A stretch of DNA of 64,000 nt from UBA6059 sp040219045. GTDB lineage: Bacteria > Bacteroidota > Bacteroidia > Cytophagales > Cyclobacteriaceae. The translations under genes were made by a program, and so were the position numbers. This document shows positions 44,984 through 53,307 of the stretch, in pieces; the stretch's first letter is position 1, and each line of letters starts with the position of its first letter. The notes below the pieces were generated by a model. It saw nothing but the letters and a program-made list of their open reading frames with translations. It was not told the DNA's origin and searched no databases. Location of the stretch: NCBI GenBank assembly GCA_965229505.1, contig OZ245881.1:2666001-2730000 (forward strand). Direction: 5' to 3'.

Positions 44984-46219
44984 ATGAATAAGTACGTGAA
45001 AATTTTCTTGAAAATACTGGGTGTGTTGTTGCTAGGGCTGGTGTTTGGTTTACTCTTCGTTTATCTACTTCTTGAAATACAAGGTTTTGGACTGGTCAAA
45101 GAAAAATATGGTGCCAAGCTCATGCCTGAAGAACAGTTTGAAGCCTGTGGAGCTGACTTGCCTCTGGTTGCAGACACTACCGTGAAAAACGTGATCCTCT
45201 TCATCGGTGATGGTATGGGCATCAACCAGGTAGAGCTGACCCGATATCGCTATTACGGCCCTACCGGAAAACTCAACATGGAGCGAGCGCCCGTAGCTGG
45301 TCTGATGCAAACCAAGCCTGCTGGAGATAGCTTGATTACCGACTCAGCCGCTGGAGCTACCGCAATCGCCACGGGCTACAAGACGGACAACAAGATGATC
45401 GCCATGACTCCTGACAGTGTGGTGAGGTTGACGATATTGGAAGCTGTCCAGAAAAGAGGGTGGATGACAGGCCTGGTGACGACCAGCAGCATCACAGATG
45501 CCTCACCCGCTGCATTTGCCTCACATGTGCCTGCCAGAGATATGATGATTGAGATCGCCGTGCAGATGCTTGACCATCGTGTCAACTTCATGGCGGGCGC
45601 CACCGGGGGATTTGAAGGTATTTACCCCCTTCAGAAGAAGTCGGTAGAAAAAATGGCAACTCAGGTGGGCTATGATGTAGTGCGCAAGAAGGAGCAACTC
45701 GCTACCGCTAATGACACCTTAGTACTAGCACTTTTTGAAAACCTGGCCACAGATGTCAGAGAAGAGGAGGTGAACTTCCTGACTACTGAACCGACGCTCA
45801 AAGAATTGACCGAGGCAGCCATTACCAGACTGAACAAAAAAGAGGGCTTCTTCCTTATGGTCGAGCAGGAAGGCACAGATAATGGTGGCCATGTCAATGA
45901 TGCGGACTATTTGACCGCCCATTTAAAACAGATGGATGACGCGATCGCAGCGGCATTGGCTTTCGCTGAACAGGATGGCCAGACATTAGTGATCATCACT
46001 GCTGATCATGAAACAGGAGGACTGACCTTCGCACAGGGTAACATGCTGGATGGAGTCAGTGTCAATTGGTCGACTACCGGGCATACCGGACAGCCTGTCC
46101 CGTTGTTTGCTTATGGTCCACACGCCGCGAAATTTGGTGGCAAGATTGACAATACGGAGATACCTAAAATATTGGGTGAGATACTTGGGTTAGTAGAGTT
46201 CCAGGAAATTGAAAATTGA
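44984..46219 (+). CDS. Alkaline phosphatase, membrane-anchored
   Basis: A 411-residue PhoA-type phosphatase. The phosphorylated serine is in TDSAAGATA (Ser121), with the metal ligands in VILFIGDGMG, EQEGTDNGGHVND and ITADHETGGL, and the last histidine in STTGHTGQPVPLFAYGP. The N-terminus is an uncleaved-looking membrane helix (KILGVLLLGLVFGLLFVYLLL) rather than a signal peptide with a cleavage site, so the enzyme is probably anchored facing the periplasm. It releases phosphate from organic monoesters. Confidence 0.95.
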   Translation: MNKYVKIFLKILGVLLLGLVFGLLFVYLLLEIQGFGLVKEKYGAKLMPEEQFEACGADLPLVADTTVKNVILFIGDGMGINQVELTRYRYYGPTGKLNMERAPVAGLMQTKPAGDSLITDSAAGATAIATGYKTDNKMIAMTPDSVVRLTILEAVQKRGWMTGLVTTSSITDASPAAFASHVPARDMMIEIAVQMLDHRVNFMAGATGGFEGIYPLQKKSVEKMATQVGYDVVRKKEQLATANDTLVLALFENLATDVREEEVNFLTTEPTLKELTEAAITRLNKKEGFFLMVEQEGTDNGGHVNDADYLTAHLKQMDDAIAAALAFAEQDGQTLVIITADHETGGLTFAQGNMLDGVSVNWSTTGHTGQPVPLFAYGPHAAKFGGKIDNTEIPKILGEILGLVEFQEIEN

Positions 46220-46273
46220 CAATGGAGAATTGAAAACACCCAATGATCCATTCTCAATTCTTCATTGTCAATT
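46214..46273. repeat. 23-bp imperfect inverted repeat
   Basis: AATTGACAATGGAGAATTGAAAA (only the outer parts matter) at 46214-46236 pairs with 46251-46273 at 21 of 23 positions. It overlaps the alkaline phosphatase stop codon and ends 5 bp before the convergent DUF3052 gene. AATTGACAATTGAGAATT-like hairpins are a familiar intergenic sequence in Bacteroidota; here it may act as a shared 3' hairpin. Confidence 0.75.
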
Positions 46274-46277
46274 AGCC

Positions 46278-46685
46278 TTACCGTTTTTCCTTCCTGATCA
46301 TAAACTTCAGCCCTGACCAATCATCACTCACTGCACAGACTTTGATATCCACCAAATCGGAGTTTTCAAGAATGTGAGTGCGAATCATATCCCGATTGAT
46401 ATCGGTGGGGATGCTGGAAGTGCCTTTAGGCCAGGACACCCAGACCATGCCGGTCGACTTCAGGAGCGGGATCAACTTACTCAGCTCATTTGACAACTCT
46501 TCATTGGTGGTCAAAAACCAATGAATAAAATCATAGGGTGCGGTGGCTCCTTGAAATTGAGCTCCTTCGGGGAGTTCTCCCAACCACTCCAGATAGGACG
46601 TAGGTGGATTGATGGCCAGACACTGAAAGTCAGGCTTGATGCCTAGTTTTTTGAGTAGCGGAGTGCCTGAGTAGCCTGGAGTCAT
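46278..46685 (-). CDS. DUF3052 family protein
   Basis: A 135-residue protein that matches the DUF3052 pattern from end to end: TPGYSGTPLLKKLGIKPDF at the N-terminus, LPEGAQF, the FIHWFLTTNEELSNEL helix, GMVWVSWPKGTS, TDINRDMIRTHIL and the closing VDIKVCAVSDDWSGLKFM. The family is widespread and small, with a Rossmann-like fold, but has no known activity. Its start overlaps the end of the GNAT gene by 4 bp. Confidence 0.88.
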   Translation of the reverse strand: MTPGYSGTPLLKKLGIKPDFQCLAINPPTSYLEWLGELPEGAQFQGATAPYDFIHWFLTTNEELSNELSKLIPLLKSTGMVWVSWPKGTSSIPTDINRDMIRTHILENSDLVDIKVCAVSDDWSGLKFMIRKEKR

Positions 46686-47125
46686 AGTCGCTTTTCTAAT
46701 AGAAAACGAGATTTCATCGGATCAGGATAAGCTTTCATTCCTGTGATGTAAAAGCCATTACGTACAGCAAACTGAAGCATGGCCTTATGCTCGTTTCGGG
46801 TTTTCATTCTCAGGTGAGTGTATTGCTGTTCACGGCAATAGTGCTCCATTTCATTCGCAAGAGCTCGTGCGACACCATTTTGTCGATAGTCAGGTAGTAC
46901 GCCCCCCATCCATGAGTAGAAAGTGCCGTCACCTTCTCGCGCGTATCCTACCTTAAATCCGCAGGGTTCATCTGTTTCTGCCAGGACAATGAGATGGTCT
47001 CGGCCTTCCAACCTGTACCGATAGGTCTCCACACCGGCAGGATTTTCAAATTCCGGAATTAGTTGCGATAGTGCCACCGCCTCTTCGATTGTACCTCTCC
47101 TAATTTTTATTTTATTGCTGGGCAT
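46682..47125 (-). CDS. GNAT-family N-acetyltransferase
   Basis: A 147-residue acetyltransferase with the acetyl-CoA-binding motif A (WMGGVLPDYRQNGVARALANEM, the Q/R-x-x-G-x-A pattern) in the middle and a FYITGMKAY C-terminal beta bulge. The substrate is unknown. The start at 47125 gives MPSNKIKIRRG, a typical GNAT first strand, with a 14-bp overlap with the upstream M1 peptidase gene. It is the middle gene of an M1-GNAT-DUF3052 leftward unit. Confidence 0.85.
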   Translation of the reverse strand: MPSNKIKIRRGTIEEAVALSQLIPEFENPAGVETYRYRLEGRDHLIVLAETDEPCGFKVGYAREGDGTFYSWMGGVLPDYRQNGVARALANEMEHYCREQQYTHLRMKTRNEHKAMLQFAVRNGFYITGMKAYPDPMKSRFLLEKRL

Positions 47126-48734
47126 CTTTAGTGTACTCACCTTCAAATAGCAGCTTCCGCTCAGGGTCAATCTCCACTCGATCGACTGCACCATTAACCA
47201 GATATGAATATTCCTTGGAGGTGGAAGTGATCGGCATGGACTTGATCAGTGGCTCATCACGGTTGGCCACATAGATGGCGACTTCTACTTCAAGTCCGTC
47301 AAAAGCGCGCATCTGCGCCTGCTTGATCCTGATACTGGCCCTTTGATCACCTGGCTTTTGACGCCATGACCATTCCAGCTTAGGCAGGTCTGACCTATAC
47401 AGCCAGGTCGTAAAAAACCCCTCTAGCTCCATACCGCTATTTTTCTCAACGATTGCTCTGAAATCGTCCGTCAAAGCGTTGCTATTCCGATAGGAGGCAT
47501 AATACTCTCTAATAGAGGCTTGAAACACCTCATCGCCCACCTTATGACGAAGCATATGTAGAAACCAGGCACCCTTCTGGTAGCTATTGGCATTGAGCAG
47601 CTTAGTCAGCTCTACTATCGTAGTGTCGATGACCGAGCTCTTTGGTGATTTATTGTTGAAGTCCACCACACGGGTTCTGGCTTTTTCCAGATCAGCTTTC
47701 ATTTCATCCCGGCCTTTTTCATTTTCTACATAAATCATCGTCATGTAGGTCGCAAATCCCTCGCTAAGCCACACATGATGCCAGTCCTTCTCGCTAGCCG
47801 AGTTGCCAAACCACTGATGTGCCGTTTCATGAGCGATCAGTCGATCACGAGGTTCTTCACTATTCGTGATATCTTCATAGTAGAATATATTACCGGCATT
47901 TTCCATACCCCCGTAGCGCGTAGTTGACTGTACATGAGCCAGCTTAGCGTAGGGATACTCCCCAATCCAATCCGAGAAAAGCTTCAATATATTGACGGTC
48001 TCGTTGAACAGTGGTAATCCCTTTTTAGCTTCTCCCTTGTAGAGCCAGGTGCTCACAGGTACTCCAGCTGCTTTACCTTGTTCAAATACCTCAAACTCTG
48101 CCGCACCCATAACCATCACCTTGGTCGGGATAGGCACAGCGTTGCTCCAATAATACTTTACTCTTTTGCCAGCCACTGACTCTTCCTTTTGAAGGAGGCC
48201 GGTGGCGATTACCTGGTAATTTTTCGGTGCGCTCACTGAGAAGTCGACGGTTGCCTTATCAGAAGGGTGGTCTATGGTGGAGAGCCAGTAGTGGGCACGA
48301 TTAGGCCAGTTGTCACCAAATACAGTGATCCGCTTCTTGTCATTTTGGGAAATGATAAGGCCGTCCTTGGGTTGACCAGTGTAGCCTAGGGTCAACTCAA
48401 ATTCAGCTCCCCGATCCAGGGATTCCGGTAGGTCGATCAGGATACGATCCTCCGAATGCACTATGTCAATGGACTTTCCATTATAGTCTACACTTGATAT
48501 TTTCATGCCTGTACCATCCTCGTTGAGATCATCGAGATCAAGATAAAATTGCTGCAGCTGTTCACCCGCTACCGCAATTTTGATTTTAGCGACCACCTCG
48601 ATGCGGCTTTCCTCTGGATACAGGTCGATATCAAACTGATAGTGCTGAATATCCACGTTAGGATTTATTGGGTAGGGATCGCTCGCAAAACACTGCGTAC
48701 TCAGGAAGCAAAAGATGAGGAGAACTACTCGCAT
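47112..48734 (-). CDS. M1-family aminopeptidase, secreted
   Basis: A 540-residue exported metallopeptidase with a signal peptide (VVLLIFCFLSTQCFA). The GMENA substrate motif is at 276-280, the zinc motif HETAH at 302-306 and the third ligand E325 in LSEGFATY, with a late catalytic tyrosine expected near the SYQKGAWFLHML segment. It has the short M1 form, lacking the large C-terminal helical domain, and the sequence ends with a beta domain. It should remove N-terminal residues from peptides in the periplasm. Confidence 0.95.
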   Translation of the reverse strand: MRVVLLIFCFLSTQCFASDPYPINPNVDIQHYQFDIDLYPEESRIEVVAKIKIAVAGEQLQQFYLDLDDLNEDGTGMKISSVDYNGKSIDIVHSEDRILIDLPESLDRGAEFELTLGYTGQPKDGLIISQNDKKRITVFGDNWPNRAHYWLSTIDHPSDKATVDFSVSAPKNYQVIATGLLQKEESVAGKRVKYYWSNAVPIPTKVMVMGAAEFEVFEQGKAAGVPVSTWLYKGEAKKGLPLFNETVNILKLFSDWIGEYPYAKLAHVQSTTRYGGMENAGNIFYYEDITNSEEPRDRLIAHETAHQWFGNSASEKDWHHVWLSEGFATYMTMIYVENEKGRDEMKADLEKARTRVVDFNNKSPKSSVIDTTIVELTKLLNANSYQKGAWFLHMLRHKVGDEVFQASIREYYASYRNSNALTDDFRAIVEKNSGMELEGFFTTWLYRSDLPKLEWSWRQKPGDQRASIRIKQAQMRAFDGLEVEVAIYVANRDEPLIKSMPITSTSKEYSYLVNGAVDRVEIDPERKLLFEGEYTKDAQQ

Positions 48735-48797
48735 TTTTTTAGTTTAAAGCTAAGGGTACTTTAAGAGATAAGCCACCCGTCGATAAAATATGCAGCA

Positions 48798-49973
48798 TCA
48801 GTCACATGGAGTGGGTAGTTCCAGACTACCGTCAAGTGCCTTTGCGATCTGGAAGTTTTCGCAGGCTAGCCGTGTTTTGTCTAGCGCCAATGCACTCTCG
48901 GCCATTACAAGATAGTTGAACGTACTATCCGGCCATATTTGGACTGACCATCTGGTTGCGTTGATGGCTTTCTGGTACTCACCTGTTTCGTAGTAGGACT
49001 TTGCCAGGCCGCAGTAGAGCTCATAATGTTTTTGAGGTATTACCCGCGCGTTGATGAGCAGCGGGTAAGCTTTACCGTATATGGCTTCATAGTCGTTGAT
49101 GGCGATGCGATTGCCCCATTCATAGTAAGTGAGCGCCTTGCTGTGGTCATTTAACCTATCGGTAAAAATGTCTGCTATACGTACGAGTAGATCCACATCT
49201 CGCAGGCCGTTGTTGAGGATATCTCTAAGCTGCTGTAGCGCCTTTTCCGTCTGCCCAATGCCCAGATAGGCTTCAGCCATCATTTTTTGATGCTGAACGG
49301 TGCGGGTTTTCGAGAAGCCTTCTACAAGCGCAAAATTCACAAGTGCCTGGTCGTACTTTTTGGCTCTAAAATAGGTTAAGCCTTCACTATAGATATCATC
49401 TATCATTTTGCCTTTGTATTCATCGATATCATCTTCACCAGCCCTAAGACTACCCAGCCCGTTGATCAACATAATGGCTTTGTCGTATTTGTTTTCCTGA
49501 TACGCTGCTCTGGCCAACTCATATGTCGAACGTCGCTCTGCCATCTGTTCGGCATAGGATAGCTCCTTGTACCAGTTGTTGATCTGTACGGCCACCATCA
49601 CTATCGATCCCATAGCCACCGCAAAAATGAAAGCGAAGAGGGTAGCTTTCAGGTTCTCTTTTGACAATACCTGCTTGTCATAGCCTGGTCTCTGATAGTT
49701 GGGCCGGCGATAAAAACCTCGGGCTGGAGGTGGTGGTCTATGTCTGGCAGGTTCGGAAAACTGCTCTTCTCCATACTTAAGTTTCAGGTCATACCGGGCA
49801 CGGGCATAGGGGTCAGAGAGTGTTTGATAGGCGTTGTTGATTTCCTTAAAAAGCTCTTCCGTTTCCGGATTCTTGTCAGGATGAAAATTAACAGCCTTTC
49901 TCTTATATGCCTTTTTTATTTCCTCTGCATCTGCAGAAGAATGGATTCCTAGCAGTTGATAATAGTCGATCAA
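48798..49973 (-). CDS. DnaJ-domain, single-helix TPR protein
   Basis: A 391-residue protein with a J domain at residues 1-67 (HPD at 31-33, then FKEINNAYQTLSDPYARARYD), a proline-rich linker (PPPPARGFYRRPNYQRPGYD), one membrane helix at about 108-130 (TLFAFIFAVAMGSIVMVAVQI) and about six TPR-like repeats to the C-terminus. The J domain would recruit DnaK to the inner membrane while the TPR part binds a partner. There is no Gly/Phe region or zinc domain, so it is not a general DnaJ. Confidence 0.9.
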   Translation of the reverse strand: MIDYYQLLGIHSSADAEEIKKAYKRKAVNFHPDKNPETEELFKEINNAYQTLSDPYARARYDLKLKYGEEQFSEPARHRPPPPARGFYRRPNYQRPGYDKQVLSKENLKATLFAFIFAVAMGSIVMVAVQINNWYKELSYAEQMAERRSTYELARAAYQENKYDKAIMLINGLGSLRAGEDDIDEYKGKMIDDIYSEGLTYFRAKKYDQALVNFALVEGFSKTRTVQHQKMMAEAYLGIGQTEKALQQLRDILNNGLRDVDLLVRIADIFTDRLNDHSKALTYYEWGNRIAINDYEAIYGKAYPLLINARVIPQKHYELYCGLAKSYYETGEYQKAINATRWSVQIWPDSTFNYLVMAESALALDKTRLACENFQIAKALDGSLELPTPCD

Positions 49974-50047
49974 GATGATTTACCGATAGGGGAACAATGT
50001 AGTACTAACGATAAAACTAGGAAATAGTGAGGTCAAGCCTCGATTTT

Positions 50048-50569
50048 TTACCAAAGAACAGATAGCAGTGCAGGCATATTTGGAAAACGATCATTGGTCA
50101 ATGACCGCTCCTGATAGACGTGTATCTCTACCAGCCCTAGGGAGTGGATGCAAAGTTTGTCGTCGAGTCGCTCGATATCGCCGAGAAACGTGCCCAATCC
50201 GGAAACCTCATATTCTGCTATGCTATTGACAGGGATGTAAATGCTCAGCTCATAAGCCTCATTAAAAAGTAGCTTTTTCCAGTTTTGAGTAGTGAAGTAG
50301 TCCTCAGCATCCAGGTATAGCGTATTGTCTTTGATTGACAGAGACAAGTTTTCCACCACTGACTCAGGGCCCTCGATGGTGATCATAGAATCCTTGGAGT
50401 TGATGAAGTAGATGTTGCCGGGTATACTCAATACTATATCGCCAAACTCCTCCTTTGGCTGGTACCTTGTCACGGTCTGATCTGTGCTTAGGAGCTCCGA
50501 GCATTCATATACAATGCAGGCGGCAATGGAGATGACTAAGAACAGGTACAGGAAGAGGTTGGTCTTCAT
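50048..50569 (-). CDS. Short DUF2807 (GIN)-like lipoprotein or membrane-anchored protein
   Basis: A 173-residue protein whose N-terminal hydrophobic segment contains a cysteine (FLYLFLVISIAAC). The mature part has the DUF2807/GIN-type beta repeats (DIVLSIPGNIYFINSKDSM, VVENLSLSIKDNTLYLD, VSGLGTFLGDIERLDDKL). Typical members have several more beta-helix turns; here the protein stops after about two, so it is a shortened form or has lost its C-terminus. The start at 50569 is preferred over a 33-codon longer frame because it begins the signal segment. Confidence 0.6.
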   Translation of the reverse strand: MKTNLFLYLFLVISIAACIVYECSELLSTDQTVTRYQPKEEFGDIVLSIPGNIYFINSKDSMITIEGPESVVENLSLSIKDNTLYLDAEDYFTTQNWKKLLFNEAYELSIYIPVNSIAEYEVSGLGTFLGDIERLDDKLCIHSLGLVEIHVYQERSLTNDRFPNMPALLSVLW

Positions 50570-50678
50570 AGTTGGACATTGACGTTGCTTATTAGATGCG
50601 ATTTCCAACCTCTTCGTTGCACCTCCACCTATAAAAAATGTTAATTTGTTCTGGAATACTAGACTCAAATGATAACTA

Positions 50679-51329
50679 ATGAGTAATAAGGGAAAGAGAC
50701 ATAATAAATCATGGTTGATTTCGCGTCTAAAAACTTCTGGAAGTAAAAGAAGATATGTGATTGATGGGGATTATTCGGACACTCGCAACTCAAAGAGAAA
50801 TAAAGATTGGGAAAACCTTCCTAAGTCTGAGGGTATGGGGCAAAGCTTTAAATTCTTTAACGAAAAGATAAACTACGGGATGCTGGTAAGGTTTCTTAAA
50901 GGCAAAGTAGGGGGTGATTGGAATGATATTCAAGTTGAGATTGAGCAACGAATACCAACAGACCTATTAGAATATAGGAGTTGTGTGAATTGGTTTGTGG
51001 CGGATCTAGTGGAAATTCGCTCAGACGGATTATGGGACAAACGCGAGCAGAAATATTTGAGAATTGAGCCTGAGAATGTTGTTGACTGGGATCTTTTTAC
51101 TTCTAAAGAATTCTATGTTGAGCCTAAATCAAACCTTCTTAGAAGAATAGGAGACTTCCCTTCCAAACGAAAAACGAAAGGAATGGATAGTGATCAGTTA
51201 AGAGTGTTTAGGGAAAATGAAAAACGAGCTAAGATGGAAGAAAAAGGCATTAAAAAGGGAGAGCAAGAAGAGGTCAAAAAGAAGATGAAGGAACTTCTAA
51301 AGAAGAATGGCGACCAAGAATTATTGTAG
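50679..51329 (+). CDS. Unknown protein with basic ends, possibly horizontally acquired
   Basis: A 216-residue protein with a strongly basic N-terminus (KGKRHNKSWLISRLKTSGSK) and a very charged, lysine/glutamate-rich helical C-terminus (about 175-216). The middle, LVRFLKGKVGGDWNDIQVEI followed by LLEYRSCVNWFVADLVEI, resembles a family I recall from planctomycetes and other bacteria that has FLRSQVGRPWDKVFSEI at this place; its function is unknown to me. The gene is visibly richer in A and T than its neighbours and carries no copy of the iterated TTSCGRTAG motif, both of which fit acquisition from elsewhere. Confidence 0.65.
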   Translation: MSNKGKRHNKSWLISRLKTSGSKRRYVIDGDYSDTRNSKRNKDWENLPKSEGMGQSFKFFNEKINYGMLVRFLKGKVGGDWNDIQVEIEQRIPTDLLEYRSCVNWFVADLVEIRSDGLWDKREQKYLRIEPENVVDWDLFTSKEFYVEPKSNLLRRIGDFPSKRKTKGMDSDQLRVFRENEKRAKMEEKGIKKGEQEEVKKKMKELLKKNGDQELL

Positions 51330-51417
51330 ATTCTCATGTAAACTGTATGGATGTCCTTTGGTCAGAACTGATATGATAAGTACTTGAATTTTAAAGAATA
51401 ATTAATGCCTAAAGCAG

Positions 51418-53061
51418 TTGTCAGATAAAGTAACATCTAGGATAGTACTTCCTGAAAAGTACTATCTGGACTACTTCAGATATGTGGTCGACTTTATTCG
51501 GCAGATGTACCCCACTATGCTCGGAGCGCAGGAAGACTTCCTGAGGGCCTTTGAGGCTTTGAGCGAACCTGCGCAGTGTCTCTACCTTCGCATCAATGGC
51601 CGCAAGGGCTGGTATTTCCGACCGTCGAAGCTCGCTTACCAGGAAATAGCGGACATGCCGGGGACTGTAAATGAGCTCCTTGATAAGGACTTTGTGAGAC
51701 TAGCGGACACTGTAGACCTACCGGAAATGATCACCCCGATCTTTACCAAGCAAGAGTTGCATGACTGGCTTTCAGAGCGCGGAATTGACCCCCTTCCTCG
51801 AAAAAGCGCTCCAAGGGTGGAGATAGCTGAAACTGTACTGGAACATTATGAGATTGAGCATTTTCAGGCATTTGATCAAGTGATCGTTCAGGAGCAACTG
51901 GCTCATATGGAGATCATCAAGATCATGTTTTTTGGGAATCCCTACGGCGATCTTAACCAATTCGTGGTGCGTGATGTTGGCAATGTGAAGATGCCCCACC
52001 AGAAGTTGGACAACTTCAAGCCCTTCTTCGAAAGTAGAGGGCAGATAGAACAGCAGTGGCAACTGCTCCAGTGGTATCGTGACTTTAAGTTACTTGTCGA
52101 GGAGGAAGTGGAAATGGCCACAATTTGGAGTTGGCTTGAAGATAAGACAAAGGTGTTCGACACAATATTTGATACAAGTCGTGTGATTTCAGATAAGTTC
52201 TTGTTTCGTGCGGGTCAATACTTCGAGAAACAAGAGGCACTGAGGGAAGCAACAAGGCTCTACAGTTGGTCGTACAGACCAGAGGCGTATGAGCGCAAAC
52301 TCAGAGTACTTATCAAGCTTAAGGATGGTCAGGCAACAATGGACTATGCCGGATGGCTAGCCTCTCACGGCCCCAATGCCAAGCTTAAGCTACTGGGCAA
52401 AGACTATCTCAAAAAGAACGCTACGGGTCGTGTACTTAGAAGCACCACCGAAAAGATCAATACCGCACAAGTCATAGAAGTGGCTTATTCTCAGGAGACG
52501 AGAATCGAGAGGTTGGTACTGGACCACCTGGAAGGTCTGGGCTATTCAGGTTTCTTCTCAGAAAACTATATCTGGAGGAGCCTCTTTGGATTGGTGTTTT
52601 GGGATCAGCTTTATGCCGAGGATGCGGTCATTCATCAGCCACTACAGCGACTTCCTTCTGACATTTATGCTGGATTTTACCAGACACGCAAAGAAGAATT
52701 GACCGCTCACTTATCCAAGTTGAGAAGCAGGGCAGCATTGAAAAACTGGGTAGCGCAGAAGTTCGATAAAGTGGAAGGAGAGGGCAATCCATTTGTCTCT
52801 TGGCATCCTGACCTCAAGTCGAACATAGATGCCTTTTTAAGATGGATGAAGCCAGCTCAGATTAAGGCTGTGCTGTTGGAGATGTCGAAGAACCCCAGGG
52901 AGAATTGCACAGGTTTTCCAGACTTATTCGTCTATAGCAAGAGCGAATACTACTTCTATGAAGTGAAGTCACCCAATGACCATCTATCTGCACAGCAGTT
53001 GTTTTGGATAGATTTTTTTGATGAGTACGGCATCAATGTAGATATCTTAAGAACCAAATAA
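51418..53061 (+). CDS. FAN1-like VRR-NUC domain nuclease
   Basis: A 547-residue protein. The C-terminal 55 residues form a VRR-NUC nuclease domain: NCTGFPDLFVYSKSEYYFYE then VKSPNDHLSAQQLFWID, i.e. the PD...ExK...Q pattern of FAN1 and related structure-specific nucleases. The N-terminal region (LPEKYYLDYFRYVVDFI; PAQCLYLRINGRKGWYF) and the long helical middle match the SAP/TPR organisation of bacterial FAN1 homologues, which unhook interstrand crosslinks. The start is a TTG at 51418; an ATG at 51405 is in another frame and stops after seven codons. Confidence 0.85.
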   Translation: MSDKVTSRIVLPEKYYLDYFRYVVDFIRQMYPTMLGAQEDFLRAFEALSEPAQCLYLRINGRKGWYFRPSKLAYQEIADMPGTVNELLDKDFVRLADTVDLPEMITPIFTKQELHDWLSERGIDPLPRKSAPRVEIAETVLEHYEIEHFQAFDQVIVQEQLAHMEIIKIMFFGNPYGDLNQFVVRDVGNVKMPHQKLDNFKPFFESRGQIEQQWQLLQWYRDFKLLVEEEVEMATIWSWLEDKTKVFDTIFDTSRVISDKFLFRAGQYFEKQEALREATRLYSWSYRPEAYERKLRVLIKLKDGQATMDYAGWLASHGPNAKLKLLGKDYLKKNATGRVLRSTTEKINTAQVIEVAYSQETRIERLVLDHLEGLGYSGFFSENYIWRSLFGLVFWDQLYAEDAVIHQPLQRLPSDIYAGFYQTRKEELTAHLSKLRSRAALKNWVAQKFDKVEGEGNPFVSWHPDLKSNIDAFLRWMKPAQIKAVLLEMSKNPRENCTGFPDLFVYSKSEYYFYEVKSPNDHLSAQQLFWIDFFDEYGINVDILRTK

Positions 53062-53066
53062 GTGAA

Positions 53067-53237
53067 ATGAAAACTATACTGATTGTAGTGATTGTGTTCA
53101 TAACTCTTGGAGTAGTGAGCCTCACTATAAGCATAGCTGAAAATGCCTCTTGGTCCATAGTAGCGTTCCAATTGGGCTACCTCATTCTGGCCTGTTCTTT
53201 TGGCTACATGGCTTGGAAAAAGCATCAAAATGCCTAG
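53067..53237 (+). CDS. 56-residue two-helix membrane peptide
   Basis: A short frame beginning 5 bp after the nuclease stop codon. The product (MKTILIVVIVFITLGVVSL, a short polar link, then SIVAFQLGYLILACSFGYMAW and a basic tail KKHQNA) has two hydrophobic helices and obeys the positive-inside pattern. Nothing else can be said of its role. It may be co-translated with the nuclease gene. Confidence 0.55.
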   Translation: MKTILIVVIVFITLGVVSLTISIAENASWSIVAFQLGYLILACSFGYMAWKKHQNA

Positions 53238-53257
53238 TGTTTAACTAAACCGTGACA

Positions 53258-53287
53258 GTTGAACATGACGATTAATGTCTAACTTTG
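53258..53287 (+). promoter_or_regulatory. Promoter of the glycogen-synthase-like gene
   Basis: TAACTTTG at 53280-53287 is an exact TAnnTTTG box with GTTGA at 53258-53262 as the -33 element, spaced by 18 bp. The start codon follows 20 bp later. Confidence 0.6.
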
Positions 53288-53307
53288 CAATGTAAAAAAA
53301 GCTCGCT

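Noticed and set aside
50020..50047. GAGG-TCAAG-CCTC followed by a T run as a terminator
   Set aside because: The stem is only four pairs, and it would serve the plus strand, where no gene ends.
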